Notes under the pieces: generated by a model
Databases searched by the model: none
Told to the model about the DNA's origin: nothing
The model's input: the letters and a program-made list of their open reading frames with translations, nothing else
From: Evansella sp. AB-P1
GTDB taxonomy: Bacteria; Bacillota; Bacilli; Bacillales; Salisediminibacteriaceae
Assembly (NCBI RefSeq): GCF_029688925.1
Contig: NZ_JARUKY010000012.1
Coordinates: 1 to 64,000, forward strand
Reading direction: 5' to 3'
Length of the DNA stretch: 64,000 nt
In this document: one piece after another, positions 27,106 to 34,992 of the stretch
Layout of the letters: every line of letters begins with the position of its first letter
Position numbering within the stretch: position 1 is the stretch's first letter
Translations under genes and position numbers: made by a program

Positions 27106-29538
27106 GTGGTTCAAAAGGAAATCTCAATGAAAATATCGGGCATGACATGTGCAGCGTGTGCGAACAAAATAGAAAAAGGTTTGTCAAAAATGAATGGTGT
27201 TCTAGAAGCGAATGTAAACTTTGCTCTTGAGACAACAAAAGTAATCTATGATCATCAAGAGACAAGTCCAAAAGATGTAGAAAATATAATTGAAAAATTA
27301 GGCTATCATGTTGTGCACGAAAAAAGTGAGTTTGACATTTCTGGTATGACGTGTGCAGCATGTGCAACAAAAATTGAAAAGAGGATAATCAAAATGGATG
27401 GCGTTTCTCAAGCAAATGTTAATTTTGCAATAGAAACATTGTCAGTTGAATACGATGTGCAAAGGGTTAGATCAAATGATATGATGCAAGCCGTCAAAAA
27501 ACTAGGCTATACCCTTATTCCAAAAAAAGAGAATGAGCAAAAAGTTGATCATAAAGAAAAAGAAATCGAAATTCAATATGGGAAGTTTTTACTTTCCTTG
27601 GTTCTTACTCTTCCTCTTTTATGGACAATGGTGACGCACTTTGAAATAACGTCATTTCTATATTTACCAGATATGTTTATGAATCCTTGGGTGCAATTGG
27701 CGCTAGCTACCCCAGTTCAATTTGTCGTAGGAGCTCAGTTTTATAGGGGATCGTATCATGCGTTAAAAAATAAAAGTGCTAATATGGACGTACTAGTTGC
27801 TCTGGGTACTAGTGCAGCCTACTTCTACAGCATATATTTAGGATGGGAGTGGATGAACGCAGGAAGTAGGGGGATGCCTGAGTTATATTTTGAGGCAGCA
27901 GCGGTTATTATTACTCTCATTGTGCTTGGGAAGTTATTCGAAGTTCGGGCAAAGGGAAGAACAAGCCAGGCTATTCAAAAGCTATTAGGTTTACAAGCTA
28001 AAACAGCACGTTTGATTCGAGATGGAGAAGAATTAGAAGTGCCAATTGAAGAAGTGATAGCTGGGGACGTTATAATGATTCAACCAGGTGAAAAAGTACC
28101 AGTGGATGGAGAGATCATGGAAGGTCGATCAGCTGTAGATGAGTCCATGATTACAGGAGAAAGTATTCCAATTGATAAATCTATAGGAGACCCAGTGACC
28201 GGTGCCACAATTAACAAAAATGGCTCTCTGAAAATAAAAGCAACTAAGGTCGGTAAAGATACAGCTTTATCACAAATTGTAAAAGTGGTTCAAGAAGCAC
28301 AGGGATCAAAAGCGGATATCCAACGAATGGTTGATAAGGTATCCAGTATTTTTGTCCCCATTGTAGTCGTCGTTGCAGTTGCTACCTTTTCCATATGGTA
28401 TTTCATCGTATCACCTGGAGATTTACGTTCTGCATTAATCCCAACAATCTCTATTTTGGTCATTGCTTGCCCTTGTGCATTAGGACTCGCTACTCCGACA
28501 TCGATCATGGCTGGGTCAGGAAGAGCTGCAGAAATGGGTCTTTTGTTTAAAGGAGGAGAACATTTAGAAAACACACAGTCTATTAAAACTGTTGTGTTAG
28601 ATAAAACAGGAACAGTTACAAAAGGGGACCCTGAACTAACTGATTTAAAGGTGGGGAATGGATTTTCTGATAATGACGTTCTTTACTATGTAGGTTCAGC
28701 AGAACGGAACTCTGAGCATCCCTTGGCACAAGCCATTGTAAAAGGTGTCAAATCAAAGGATATTACATTAGGAAATTCATCTGACTTTGAAGCTATACCG
28801 GGCTATGGTATTAAAGCAACGGTAGATGATAAGACAATTTATGTAGGAACACGAAATCTCATGAAAGAAAACAACATCGCTTTTGTAAATGACGTTGTCG
28901 TACAAATGGAATCTTTAGAAAGAGAAGGGAAAACAGCTATGTTAATTGCCATTGATTACCATCTTGCAGGAGTGATAGCAGTAGCAGATACAGTCAAAGA
29001 AACATCAAAAGATGCCGTAAAACGTATGACGGATCTTGGTCTGGAAGTCATTATGTTAACAGGTGACAATGAACGAACAGCCAACGCCATCGCGAAGCAG
29101 GTTGGGATTAAACACGTGATTGCTGAAGTGATACCAAAACAGAAAAGTGACGAAATTGAAAGATTGCAGAAAGACGGAAAGAAAGTCGCTATGGTTGGGG
29201 ATGGAATCAATGATGCACCAGCACTGGCAATGGCTGATATAGGAATGGCAATTGGAACTGGAACGGATGTTGCCATTGAAGCCGCAGATATCACTCTCAT
29301 GCGTGGAGATTTGAACAGTGTGGCTGATGCAATTATCATGAGCCGGAAAACAATGAGAAATATTAAGCAAAATCTCTTTTTCGCTTTCATATACAATACT
29401 TCTGCGATTCCTGTAGCGGCAGTTGGACTGCTAGCTCCATGGGTTGCAGGTGCAGCAATGGCATTTAGTTCTGTATCGGTTGTATTAAACGCTTTACGTT
29501 TACAAAAGGTAAAATTCAATAAAAAGGAGGTGGCCTAA
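27106..29538 (+). CDS. copA: Copper-exporting P1B-type ATPase CopA
   Basis: An 810-residue Cu(I)-exporting P-type ATPase. Two N-terminal HMA domains each carry GMTCAAC metal sites. Membrane helices, the CPC ion-binding motif (ACPCALGLATP), the phosphorylation loop DKTGTVTKGD, the SEHPLAQAI nucleotide motif and the hinge GDGINDAPAL follow. I start at GTG 27106, eight bases after AGGAG; the frame is open to 27034, but that would put a copper operator inside the gene. The stop overlaps the next gene by one base (TAATG), so the two are translationally coupled. Confidence 0.95.
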   Translation: MVQKEISMKISGMTCAACANKIEKGLSKMNGVLEANVNFALETTKVIYDHQETSPKDVENIIEKLGYHVVHEKSEFDISGMTCAACATKIEKRIIKMDGVSQANVNFAIETLSVEYDVQRVRSNDMMQAVKKLGYTLIPKKENEQKVDHKEKEIEIQYGKFLLSLVLTLPLLWTMVTHFEITSFLYLPDMFMNPWVQLALATPVQFVVGAQFYRGSYHALKNKSANMDVLVALGTSAAYFYSIYLGWEWMNAGSRGMPELYFEAAAVIITLIVLGKLFEVRAKGRTSQAIQKLLGLQAKTARLIRDGEELEVPIEEVIAGDVIMIQPGEKVPVDGEIMEGRSAVDESMITGESIPIDKSIGDPVTGATINKNGSLKIKATKVGKDTALSQIVKVVQEAQGSKADIQRMVDKVSSIFVPIVVVVAVATFSIWYFIVSPGDLRSALIPTISILVIACPCALGLATPTSIMAGSGRAAEMGLLFKGGEHLENTQSIKTVVLDKTGTVTKGDPELTDLKVGNGFSDNDVLYYVGSAERNSEHPLAQAIVKGVKSKDITLGNSSDFEAIPGYGIKATVDDKTIYVGTRNLMKENNIAFVNDVVVQMESLEREGKTAMLIAIDYHLAGVIAVADTVKETSKDAVKRMTDLGLEVIMLTGDNERTANAIAKQVGIKHVIAEVIPKQKSDEIERLQKDGKKVAMVGDGINDAPALAMADIGMAIGTGTDVAIEAADITLMRGDLNSVADAIIMSRKTMRNIKQNLFFAFIYNTSAIPVAAVGLLAPWVAGAAMAFSSVSVVLNALRLQKVKFNKKEVA

Positions 29539-30392
29539 TGGGTAAAAAAAAATGGTGGTTACTTTCAGGTATCACCTACTTGGCTCTAGTTATTGGAAGC
29601 TATAGTTTGGTGACTGGATCGAATCCTTTAGTAAGTGGTGAATTGCATAGTGAGAATGATCATAGCGAAGAACCTCATGAATCCGTTAGAAATCAAGCAG
29701 AAGATGAAGAAGGGAATAACCATAATAATGAACATGAATCTCACAACTTTGGAGACTCTGAAATAGCAATTCATCTTCAGCACGATAATGATATGATTAT
29801 TGTTGATGTAAGGGATATGGAGGGAAATGCACCTGAACTGGTTGTAACCCATGAAAAGCTCATGCACCTCATACTACTTAGTAACGATTTGGAAGATTAT
29901 TATCATTTCCATCCTGAAAAAGTAGAGAAAGGTTCGTTTGTACAAGAATTTATCCTCCCAGACGGTCACTACCATGCATTTGTTGATATTAAACCAGAAG
30001 GGAAAAGGTATGCGGTCGATCCTTATGAAGTTATTATTGGAGATCATCAAGATGATAATACTATAATAAACCTTCAGGTAGATCGAGAGTTAGTTATAAG
30101 TAAGAGTGATAAAGAAGTGGAGCTTATAACGTCTAATCTGAAAGCTGGAGAAACCGTTGTATTGACTTTCGACTTAAAAGACGAAATGCCTGAGCCATAC
30201 TTAGGTGCACTTGGTCACGTAGTTATTGTTGATGAAAGTGTAGAAAATTATATCCATGTTCACCCTAAGTCAGATGATTCTACAGTATTTGAAGCATATT
30301 TTCCGAAAGAAGGGATTTATAAGCTTTGGGCAGAGTTTAAGTTCAAGGATGAAGGCGTCATCGTCTTTCCTTTTGTATTAGAAGTGAAATAA
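29538..30392 (+). CDS. His-rich membrane-anchored exported protein, copper-associated
   Basis: A 284-residue protein with one N-terminal membrane anchor (about residues 7-26). A His/Glu/Asp-rich linker (about 35-75) follows, then two beta-rich repeats, each carrying an HFHP or HVHP motif (near residues 128 and 236). The extracytoplasmic His clusters suggest metal binding. It starts one base inside the copA stop, so it is made together with the copper pump. The family is not named with confidence. Binding extruded copper at the cell surface is an inference. A terminator follows. Confidence 0.78.
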   Translation: MGKKKWWLLSGITYLALVIGSYSLVTGSNPLVSGELHSENDHSEEPHESVRNQAEDEEGNNHNNEHESHNFGDSEIAIHLQHDNDMIIVDVRDMEGNAPELVVTHEKLMHLILLSNDLEDYYHFHPEKVEKGSFVQEFILPDGHYHAFVDIKPEGKRYAVDPYEVIIGDHQDDNTIINLQVDRELVISKSDKEVELITSNLKAGETVVLTFDLKDEMPEPYLGALGHVVIVDESVENYIHVHPKSDDSTVFEAYFPKEGIYKLWAEFKFKDEGVIVFPFVLEVK

Positions 30393-30393
30393 C

Positions 30394-30435
30394 AAAGAGA
30401 CATTCCTGCACATACGTACAGGGATGTCTCTTTTT
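30394..30435 (+). terminator. Terminator of the copper operon
   Basis: AAAGAGACATTCCTG (30394-30408) pairs with CAGGGATGTCTCTTT (30419-30433), and the T-run overlaps the stem end. The A-rich 5' side could make it bidirectional for the convergent CxxC-protein gene. Confidence 0.88.
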
Positions 30436-30482
30436 GATCGTGATCTTTCGTTCATTCAACATTTTTGTGTGACTTACATATT

Positions 30483-30698
30483 TTAATTGGCTTTAATCAG
30501 TTTGTCATGGTCGACAATTTTACCGTTAATGACTACACATGGTAAAAGGTGAATCGAATACAATTCCACTTTCTTAGAAAAATCTTTGTGTTCTTCATGG
30601 TATACCATAATTTCGCATTCTGAACATGCTGTTTCTTTTACATCCTCGATTAAGCGGTGATCGGAATTTGGGTTTTGAATAAACACCTCAATCTTCAT
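30483..30698 (-). CDS. Thioredoxin-fold small protein with CxxC motif
   Basis: A 71-residue protein of the small redox/thioredoxin-like type. The beta strand MKIEVFIQNPN is followed by a helix with ACSECE (Cys25 and Cys28). Later, LPCVVINGKIV contains the cis-Pro-like turn and a third Cys. This fits a glutaredoxin-like or metal-binding thioredoxin fold. It overlaps the upstream MerR gene by four bases and is therefore its operon partner. The partner's signal, a thiol-reactive metal or oxidant, is an inference. Confidence 0.75.
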   Translation of the reverse strand: MKIEVFIQNPNSDHRLIEDVKETACSECEIMVYHEEHKDFSKKVELYSIHLLPCVVINGKIVDHDKLIKAN

Positions 30699-31120
30699 GG
30701 TTCTTCATGATCTCCCTTCGTTATGAATTGAATAACGGGACATTGATCTTTGAGAAGGGGGTAAGGGGTATTGGACTTTCGTAAGACTTGTTCTAATAAG
30801 TACTTTTGGTTTTGCAACTGAGTTATTTTCTCTTCAATTTCCTTCATTTTTTCTTCAGCTATTGCAAACATCGAGGACGTTTCAACTTCTTGAGAAGAAT
30901 AAAATAACTTTATAATTTGATGGATTTCTTCTAGTGTCAATCCTAAAGCCTTTGCTGACTTTATAAAACGGATATCTTCAATAGTCTTTGGTTTAAAAAT
31001 TCTGTAACCTGACTTTGTCCTAGTAGCTTGAGGAATAAGACCTCGTTTCTCGTAGTATCTCACGGTTTCGATACTTACTTGTGATAATTGTGCAACCTTA
31101 CCAATTGTGAGGCCATCCAT
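30695..31120 (-). CDS. MerR-family transcriptional regulator
   Basis: A 141-residue MerR-type activator. The winged-helix domain (TIGKVAQLSQVSIETVRYYEKRGLI) is followed by a long dimerisation helix and a short C-terminal effector part with a single Cys (KDQCPV, near residue 126). The Cys pattern of MerR (Hg) or CueR (Cu) is absent, so the inducer is unknown. I start at the ATG at 31120, behind AAAGGAGGA; the frame runs seven codons further. It is followed without gap by the CxxC-protein gene and preceded by a MerR-type promoter/operator. Confidence 0.88.
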   Translation of the reverse strand: MDGLTIGKVAQLSQVSIETVRYYEKRGLIPQATRTKSGYRIFKPKTIEDIRFIKSAKALGLTLEEIHQIIKLFYSSQEVETSSMFAIAEEKMKEIEEKITQLQNQKYLLEQVLRKSNTPYPLLKDQCPVIQFITKGDHEEP

Positions 31121-31156
31121 TGTCCTTCCTCCTTTTCTCAAGATTTCCCTCCATAT

Positions 31157-31188
31157 ATTATCAACCCTGACCTATACTTCAGAGTCAA
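31157..31188 (-). promoter_or_regulatory. MerR-type promoter with long spacer and inverted-repeat operator
   Basis: On the minus strand a -35 TTGACT (31183-31188) and a -10 GATAAT (31157-31162) are separated by 20 bases (19 if TGATAA is used), longer than the normal 17. The spacer carries the inverted half-sites ACTCTGA and TCAGGGT. This is the classic MerR-family architecture and implies autoregulation. Confidence 0.78.
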
Positions 31189-31521
31189 TTATTTAATTAG
31201 GAGTAGAAAAACATACATCTAGCAAAAGATATCACGTTTGTGTTGGAATGATACTTCGTGCGCTACTTAATCCGGGAAATCAACGGTAGTGTAGTTTTAT
31301 ATAAATAGCTGTTTCAAAACATAGAACATCCCTCTCATTCGTCAATACGACTATCAACTCTTTTGAGGAAATGAGCAATGATAATTCGATTTTATCATGA
31401 TTTCCATGGGTGTATAGATTTTCATCTTGTGTTGATTGAATTGTTTGAAATGCGAATGCTACTTGCCATTAAAAGTAGTTAAGTTTAACAATGGTTAAGT
31501 TGCTTTTGTGTACTGGGGCAT
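31189..31521. other. Intergenic region before the toxin-like ORF
   Basis: No gene or strong hairpin is seen. The sequence is AT-rich and unassigned. Confidence 0.4.
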
Positions 31522-31623
31522 TTGTTTGATATTTATGAAGGTGATTGTAGTATAATTGTTATTTTATTCGCGGTAGGAGCCACATTTATTACTAGTTTCT
31601 TAGGTTTACAGTACAAGAAATAA
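31522..31623 (+). CDS. Candidate type I toxin (holin-like toxin family)
   Basis: A 33-residue hydrophobic peptide opens from TTG at 31522: a short acidic start (DIYEGD), a single membrane helix (residues 11-28) and a lysine tail. The pattern YE...II..LF..G...I...KK resembles the TxpA/BsrG/'putative holin-like toxin' peptides of Bacillus, which depolarise membranes and are silenced by an antisense RNA overlapping their 3' ends. The GGGG before the TTG is a poor ribosome binding site, so the start is uncertain and decay is possible. A structured 3' region with a terminator follows. Confidence 0.45.
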   Translation: MFDIYEGDCSIIVILFAVGATFITSFLGLQYKK

Positions 31624-31639
31624 GAAGAAATTCTATATA

Positions 31640-31753
31640 ATTGGTGAGTGGATGCGGTGTAAAAGGAAACCCAGTCGGTGTGCTTTAATGCCGAGGCAGG
31701 TAATGAAGGCGGTCAGTCACAGAGCAACCACCAGTTACACACTGGTGGTTTTA
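31640..31753 (-). ncRNA. Candidate antisense antitoxin RNA / toxin 3' UTR region
   Basis: About 110 bases, richer in G+C than the surroundings, follow the toxin-like ORF without an open frame. They contain short inverted words (GGTGTGC, GCCGAGGC) and end in a strong plus-strand terminator hairpin. In TxpA/RatA- and BsrG/SR4-type loci this is where the antisense RNA is encoded on the opposite strand. I saw no clear minus-strand promoter, so the assignment is by architecture only. Confidence 0.3.
31727..31753 (+). terminator. Terminator of the toxin-like transcript
   Basis: ACCACCAGT (31727-31735) and ACTGGTGGT (31741-31749) form a perfect 9-bp stem with a TACAC loop and a TTTTAATT tail. Confidence 0.9.
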
Positions 31754-31840
31754 ATTATTTGTTTAACCATTGAACATGACCAACATTATAAGTACATTCA
31801 TTTTAATGAATTTGTTATTTGATAGCACTGGGATTATATT

Positions 31841-31869
31841 TGGACTCATGAGAACCGTCCCTGTGATTT
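31841..31869. repeat. Dispersed palindromic repeat, copy 4
   Basis: GACTCATG, then the core AGAACCGTCCC, then TGTGATTT. This is the reverse orientation of copies 1-3. Confidence 0.75.
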
Positions 31870-32020
31870 TACAAATCAAATTACCGATAGAGATGAAAAG
31901 AATGTACGTCGAAGATATTTCCATGAATAGCGAAGTATTATTATCCAGTGATACTACAATTAAAATTGAAGAATTTAAAAAAAGGTAGTGTGTATCATTT
32001 TTAGCGGAAGTGATTAGCTA

Positions 32021-32161
32021 ATGAAGAAGACATACGAAGAATGGAAAAAGGAATTGGATGAAGAAAATAGGAGATCAGAAACACGTATGAGTGATAAGTT
32101 TTCTTATACTCAAAAAGGGGAAATTATCGTCAAACCACCGAAAGAAAAAGACAAACAATAA
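32021..32161 (+). CDS. Small hydrophilic protein, 46 residues
   Basis: ATG at 32021 opens a 46-residue, strongly charged peptide (MKKTYEEWKKELDEENRR at its start and PPKEKDKQ at its end). A weak GGAAGTGAT lies upstream. Composition and codon use look like a genuine Bacillus small protein, and a terminator follows 60 bases later. No family is recognised. Confidence 0.5.
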   Translation: MKKTYEEWKKELDEENRRSETRMSDKFSYTQKGEIIVKPPKEKDKQ

Positions 32162-32224
32162 TTACACCGATTGTTCACTTCATAGAATTTTGTTTTGATA
32201 GAAAATAGAACTTTAGTTAATAGT

Positions 32225-32263
32225 AAAGTATTCCTTCTATAATAAGAAAGAATACTTTTTTGT
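32225..32263 (+). terminator. Rho-independent terminator
   Basis: AAAGTATTCCTTCT (32225-32238) pairs with AGAAAGAATACTTT (32245-32258), with one bulge/mismatch, and a T-run follows. Confidence 0.85.
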
Positions 32264-32504
32264 TTTGATTCGTAATAACCTTCATATCAGCACCTTAAGT
32301 ACTGTCTCAACATTTTAGATTAGAGTAATGTAAGTCATGGTTCAATTAAAGGTGAATGGGAAAATTTTGTGCAAATAGACAATTTTTTATCATGTATTCT
32401 TAATGTGTTAGGTATGTGATATATATTGTTTTTTAAAATTTAATTATTCTACTTCCGTATTTATGGAGACGTGGGAATATTTCACCATAGATTGGAAATT
32501 CTAA

Positions 32505-32656
32505 TTCCTTTCCTCACATGACGAAGGTCATCGTGACCACATTTGTAAGGATTGTAAAAGAAAATCGACGAATGTGAAAAGAATAAGAATTCCAATAAGT
32601 GGAAAAGAGGTTTACGAGGTAGAAGAATATCAAGCACTGTTAGTATTTGAATCAAG
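32505..32656 (+). pseudogene. C-terminal protein remnant with CxxC
   Basis: An open stretch without start codon encodes a protein-like sequence with HICKDCKRKS (a possible zinc-ribbon half) and VKRIRIPISGKEVYEVEEYQ. It is preceded by a stop and runs directly into repeat copy 5. It looks like the end of a decayed gene. Origin unknown. Confidence 0.35.
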
Positions 32657-32685
32657 TGGACTCAGTAGAACCGTCCCCATGAGTA
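32657..32685. repeat. Dispersed palindromic repeat, copy 5
   Basis: GGACTCAG, then the core TAGAACCGTCCCC, then ATGAGTAGG. The arms GACTCA and TGAGTA pair over five positions. Confidence 0.75.
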
Positions 32686-32804
32686 GGAGATGTTGTAAAA
32701 ATGAACAATTTGTGATTATTTTCACATTTAGGTAGCAATATACAATTTTCCTAGTATGATTAGTGTAAGATTTTACATTTTATACAAAAAGGGTGGAGAA
32801 GCTC

Positions 32805-34121
32805 ATGTTTTGGATTCAGTTTCTTATCGTTTTAGCTTGTATCCTCATTGGTGCTCGAATTGGAGGCATTGGATTAGGTGTTCTTGGTGGTGTTGGTTTA
32901 GCCATCTTAACTTTTGGTTTCCAGCTTCAGCCTACAGCACCGCCGATTGATGTTATGCTCATGATTCTAGCAGTTGTTACTGCTGCAGGAGTTTTACAGG
33001 CTTCTGGTGGGTTAAACTATCTTATTTCTATTGCAGAGAAAATGCTACGTAAAAACCCAGATCGAATTACGTTCATGGCACCGATTACAACGTATATATT
33101 CACGTTTTTTGCCGGAACTGGTCACGTAGCCTATAGTTTGTTACCTGTTATTTCTGAGGTTGCTCAAGAGTCAAAGGTTCGACCGGAAAGACCATTGTCT
33201 ATTGCAGTTATTGCATCTCAACAAGCCATTACAGCCAGTCCTATTTCAGCTGCAACTGTAGCTTTGTTAGCTATTTTATCTCCTTTTGATATTACGTTAC
33301 TACATATTCTTGGGGTAACGATTCCAGCTACGTTTCTAGCCATTATGCTATCTGCTTTTATTATTCGTAAAAAAGGGTTGGAATTAGAGGACGATCCAGA
33401 ATATCAGCGTCGTTTTAAAAAAGGATTAGAGCCGATGGAAAAAGCACGGGAGGAGTCCTTAGAAATTACTCGTAGTTCTAAAATCTCTGTTTATTTATTT
33501 TTATTTGGAGCCGTGTTTGTGGTGTTATTAGGAAGCTTCCCAGAATTAAGACCAACGTTTACGGTTGGTGAAGATGTGTCTCAATTATCTATGGCTTATG
33601 CAATTCAAATTATTATGCTTACTGTAGCTGCCGTGACCATTTTAGTTTGTAAAACAAATGTAGAAAAAGTTGTTACTGGTAACGTATTCCGTTCCGGTAT
33701 CATTGCCGTGGTGGCCATTTTTGGTATTGCATGGCTAGGGGATACATTTTTCCAAGCAAATATCGGTGTCATTGAAGAGAATATCGCAAGTATCGTTACG
33801 ACAGCACCGTGGTTATTTGCCTTTGCATTGTTCATCTTATCCATCTTAGTAAATTCTCAAGCAGCGACGATTCGTGCGTTAATGCCACTTGGATTAACGT
33901 TAGGAATTTCACCATTTTTCTTAATCGCCATGTTCCCAGCTGTTAACGGGTACTTCTTCTTCCCTAACTATGGACCATTACTGGCAGCCATTAATATGGA
34001 CCGCACAGGGTCAACAAAAATTGGGAAGTACGTTTTTAACCATAGCTTCATGACACCAGGACTTATCACCTGTACCCTTTCCGTTACGATCGGATTTGTG
34101 TTAGTGTTCTTGTTCTTCTAA
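32805..34121 (+). CDS. Anaerobic C4-dicarboxylate transporter, DcuA/DcuB family
   Basis: A 438-residue polytopic transporter of the Dcu family, which exchanges or takes up aspartate, fumarate, malate and succinate. Typical motifs are the N-terminal GARIGGIGLGVLGGVG, TFFAGTGHVAYSLLPVI near residue 100 and ASQQAITASPISAA near residue 140. About 10-12 membrane helices are predicted. ATG at 32805 follows GGGTGGAG at the right spacing; a GTG four codons earlier lies inside that ribosome binding site. No fumarate or aspartase gene is adjacent, so the physiological substrate is open. Confidence 0.92.
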   Translation: MFWIQFLIVLACILIGARIGGIGLGVLGGVGLAILTFGFQLQPTAPPIDVMLMILAVVTAAGVLQASGGLNYLISIAEKMLRKNPDRITFMAPITTYIFTFFAGTGHVAYSLLPVISEVAQESKVRPERPLSIAVIASQQAITASPISAATVALLAILSPFDITLLHILGVTIPATFLAIMLSAFIIRKKGLELEDDPEYQRRFKKGLEPMEKAREESLEITRSSKISVYLFLFGAVFVVLLGSFPELRPTFTVGEDVSQLSMAYAIQIIMLTVAAVTILVCKTNVEKVVTGNVFRSGIIAVVAIFGIAWLGDTFFQANIGVIEENIASIVTTAPWLFAFALFILSILVNSQAATIRALMPLGLTLGISPFFLIAMFPAVNGYFFFPNYGPLLAAINMDRTGSTKIGKYVFNHSFMTPGLITCTLSVTIGFVLVFLFF

Positions 34122-34169
34122 TTTGTGAGTCAGCAATGGTTCACTGTGATGGCGGCGGTGGTTCAGTGG

Positions 34170-34197
34170 GATTCATCGGGACGGTTCTTATGAGTCG
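34170..34197. repeat. Dispersed palindromic repeat, copy 6
   Basis: GATTCAT and ATGAGTC arms (with a G-U-type mismatch) flank CGGGACGGTTCTT. It lies 49 bases after the dicarboxylate transporter stop. Confidence 0.8.
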
Positions 34198-34403
34198 AAA
34201 TGATGATGGGACAGAGGTTAGTTGTGAACTTTTCCTCTTGGCCATGCTCAAGTAAGTGAAACAGCTAGCGTTATATTAAGAGTAAGGGGGCTAATGTTCC
34301 ACGAACAAAATTAGAAGAATTAAATTAAGGATCTTTTAAAATAGTTATCGTTCTTAATGCCCACCAATACAGTGAAACTGTAGACTACTAGGAGAGAGGA
34401 ATC

Positions 34404-34554
34404 ACTTTCAAGAGCCAAATATAAATCATTTAAATCAGTAGGTTCATCAACTAAGATAAGACTAGGTTCATTTATAACAGCTCTTGCAATAGCTACCCGC
34501 TTTTTTTCCGCGCCTGATGATAGTTGAGTAACGTGGTTATTTGAAAATAATCGT
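34404..34554 (-). pseudogene. ABC transporter ATPase fragment
   Basis: About 46 codons on the minus strand encode the signature and Walker B region of a MacB/LolD-type ABC ATPase: [17 protein letters not shown], then [12 protein letters not shown]. Walker A and the rest are absent, and the signature is altered from LSGGE. It is a clear gene remnant. Confidence 0.75.
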
Positions 34555-34662
34555 CACTGAGGATGAAGATTGAATTATTTTGAAAATAAGGGTGGAAAGT
34601 TTAGATAATTTGAGTAAATAATTTTGAAAATTTAAGTGGAATAAAGGAAATAGTTGTTAGAC

Positions 34663-34696
34663 AGACCTTTGCCTTTTATGGTAAGGGTCTTTTTTA
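34663..34696 (+). terminator. Rho-independent terminator
   Basis: AGACCTTTGCC (34663-34673) pairs with GGTAAGGGTCT (34680-34690), with G-U pairs, followed by six T residues. No intact gene precedes it, consistent with a decayed locus. Confidence 0.75.
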
Positions 34697-34912
34697 CAAC
34701 ATTTTATTCTAAGGGATTAATGCTCTTCGATGAATACGACTACGACATTGAACAGAAATTTTGGGCATTATTATTTGTTATTAGAATGGAAACACAGTTA
34801 AGTTCGATCGTCACAGAAGAGACCAAGAGTTATTCACGAGTGCAAATCAGAACTATATCTACTGGCAAGTATTCCAACTAGATATTGTTTATATAACCAT
34901 ATAGTTGGATAA

Positions 34913-34942
34913 GTGGACTCGGGAGAACCGTCCCCGTAAATC
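34913..34942. repeat. Dispersed palindromic repeat, copy 7
   Basis: GTGGACTCGGG, then AGAACCGTCCCC, then GTAAATCC. The right arm is degenerate. It lies 50 bases before a lipoprotein start. Confidence 0.7.
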
Positions 34943-34992
34943 CTTGCAACTTTTTAATAGTATAAAACGTCGTAGATATAAGGAGGGATTAT

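Larger units (their letters stand above)
32264..32804. other. Intergenic region with a gene remnant and repeat copy 5
   Basis: No intact gene is seen. It contains a degenerate coding fragment (32505-32656), repeat copy 5 (32657-32685) and the GGGTGGAG ribosome binding site of the dicarboxylate transporter. Confidence 0.5.
34122..34992. other. 870-bp intergenic region with decayed sequence
   Basis: No intact gene is seen. It contains repeat copy 6, an ABC ATPase remnant on the minus strand, a terminator hairpin and repeat copy 7. A 75-codon plus-strand frame at 34654-34881 starts before the terminator hairpin and reads through it; I do not accept it. Confidence 0.5.

Noticed and set aside
28956-29519. 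187-codon minus-strand frame inside copA
   Set aside because: Shadow of the copA reading frame; copA has all P-type ATPase motifs.
31640-31753. Metabolite riboswitch
   Set aside because: I compared it by eye with cobalamin, TPP, FMN, c-di-GMP and fluoride patterns and found no match; position after a toxin-like peptide fits an antisense RNA better.
31770-31988. 72-codon frame
   Set aside because: It is crossed by repeat copy 4 and has no convincing ribosome binding site.
34654-34881. 75-codon frame
   Set aside because: It starts just before a terminator hairpin and reads through it; no family is recognised.
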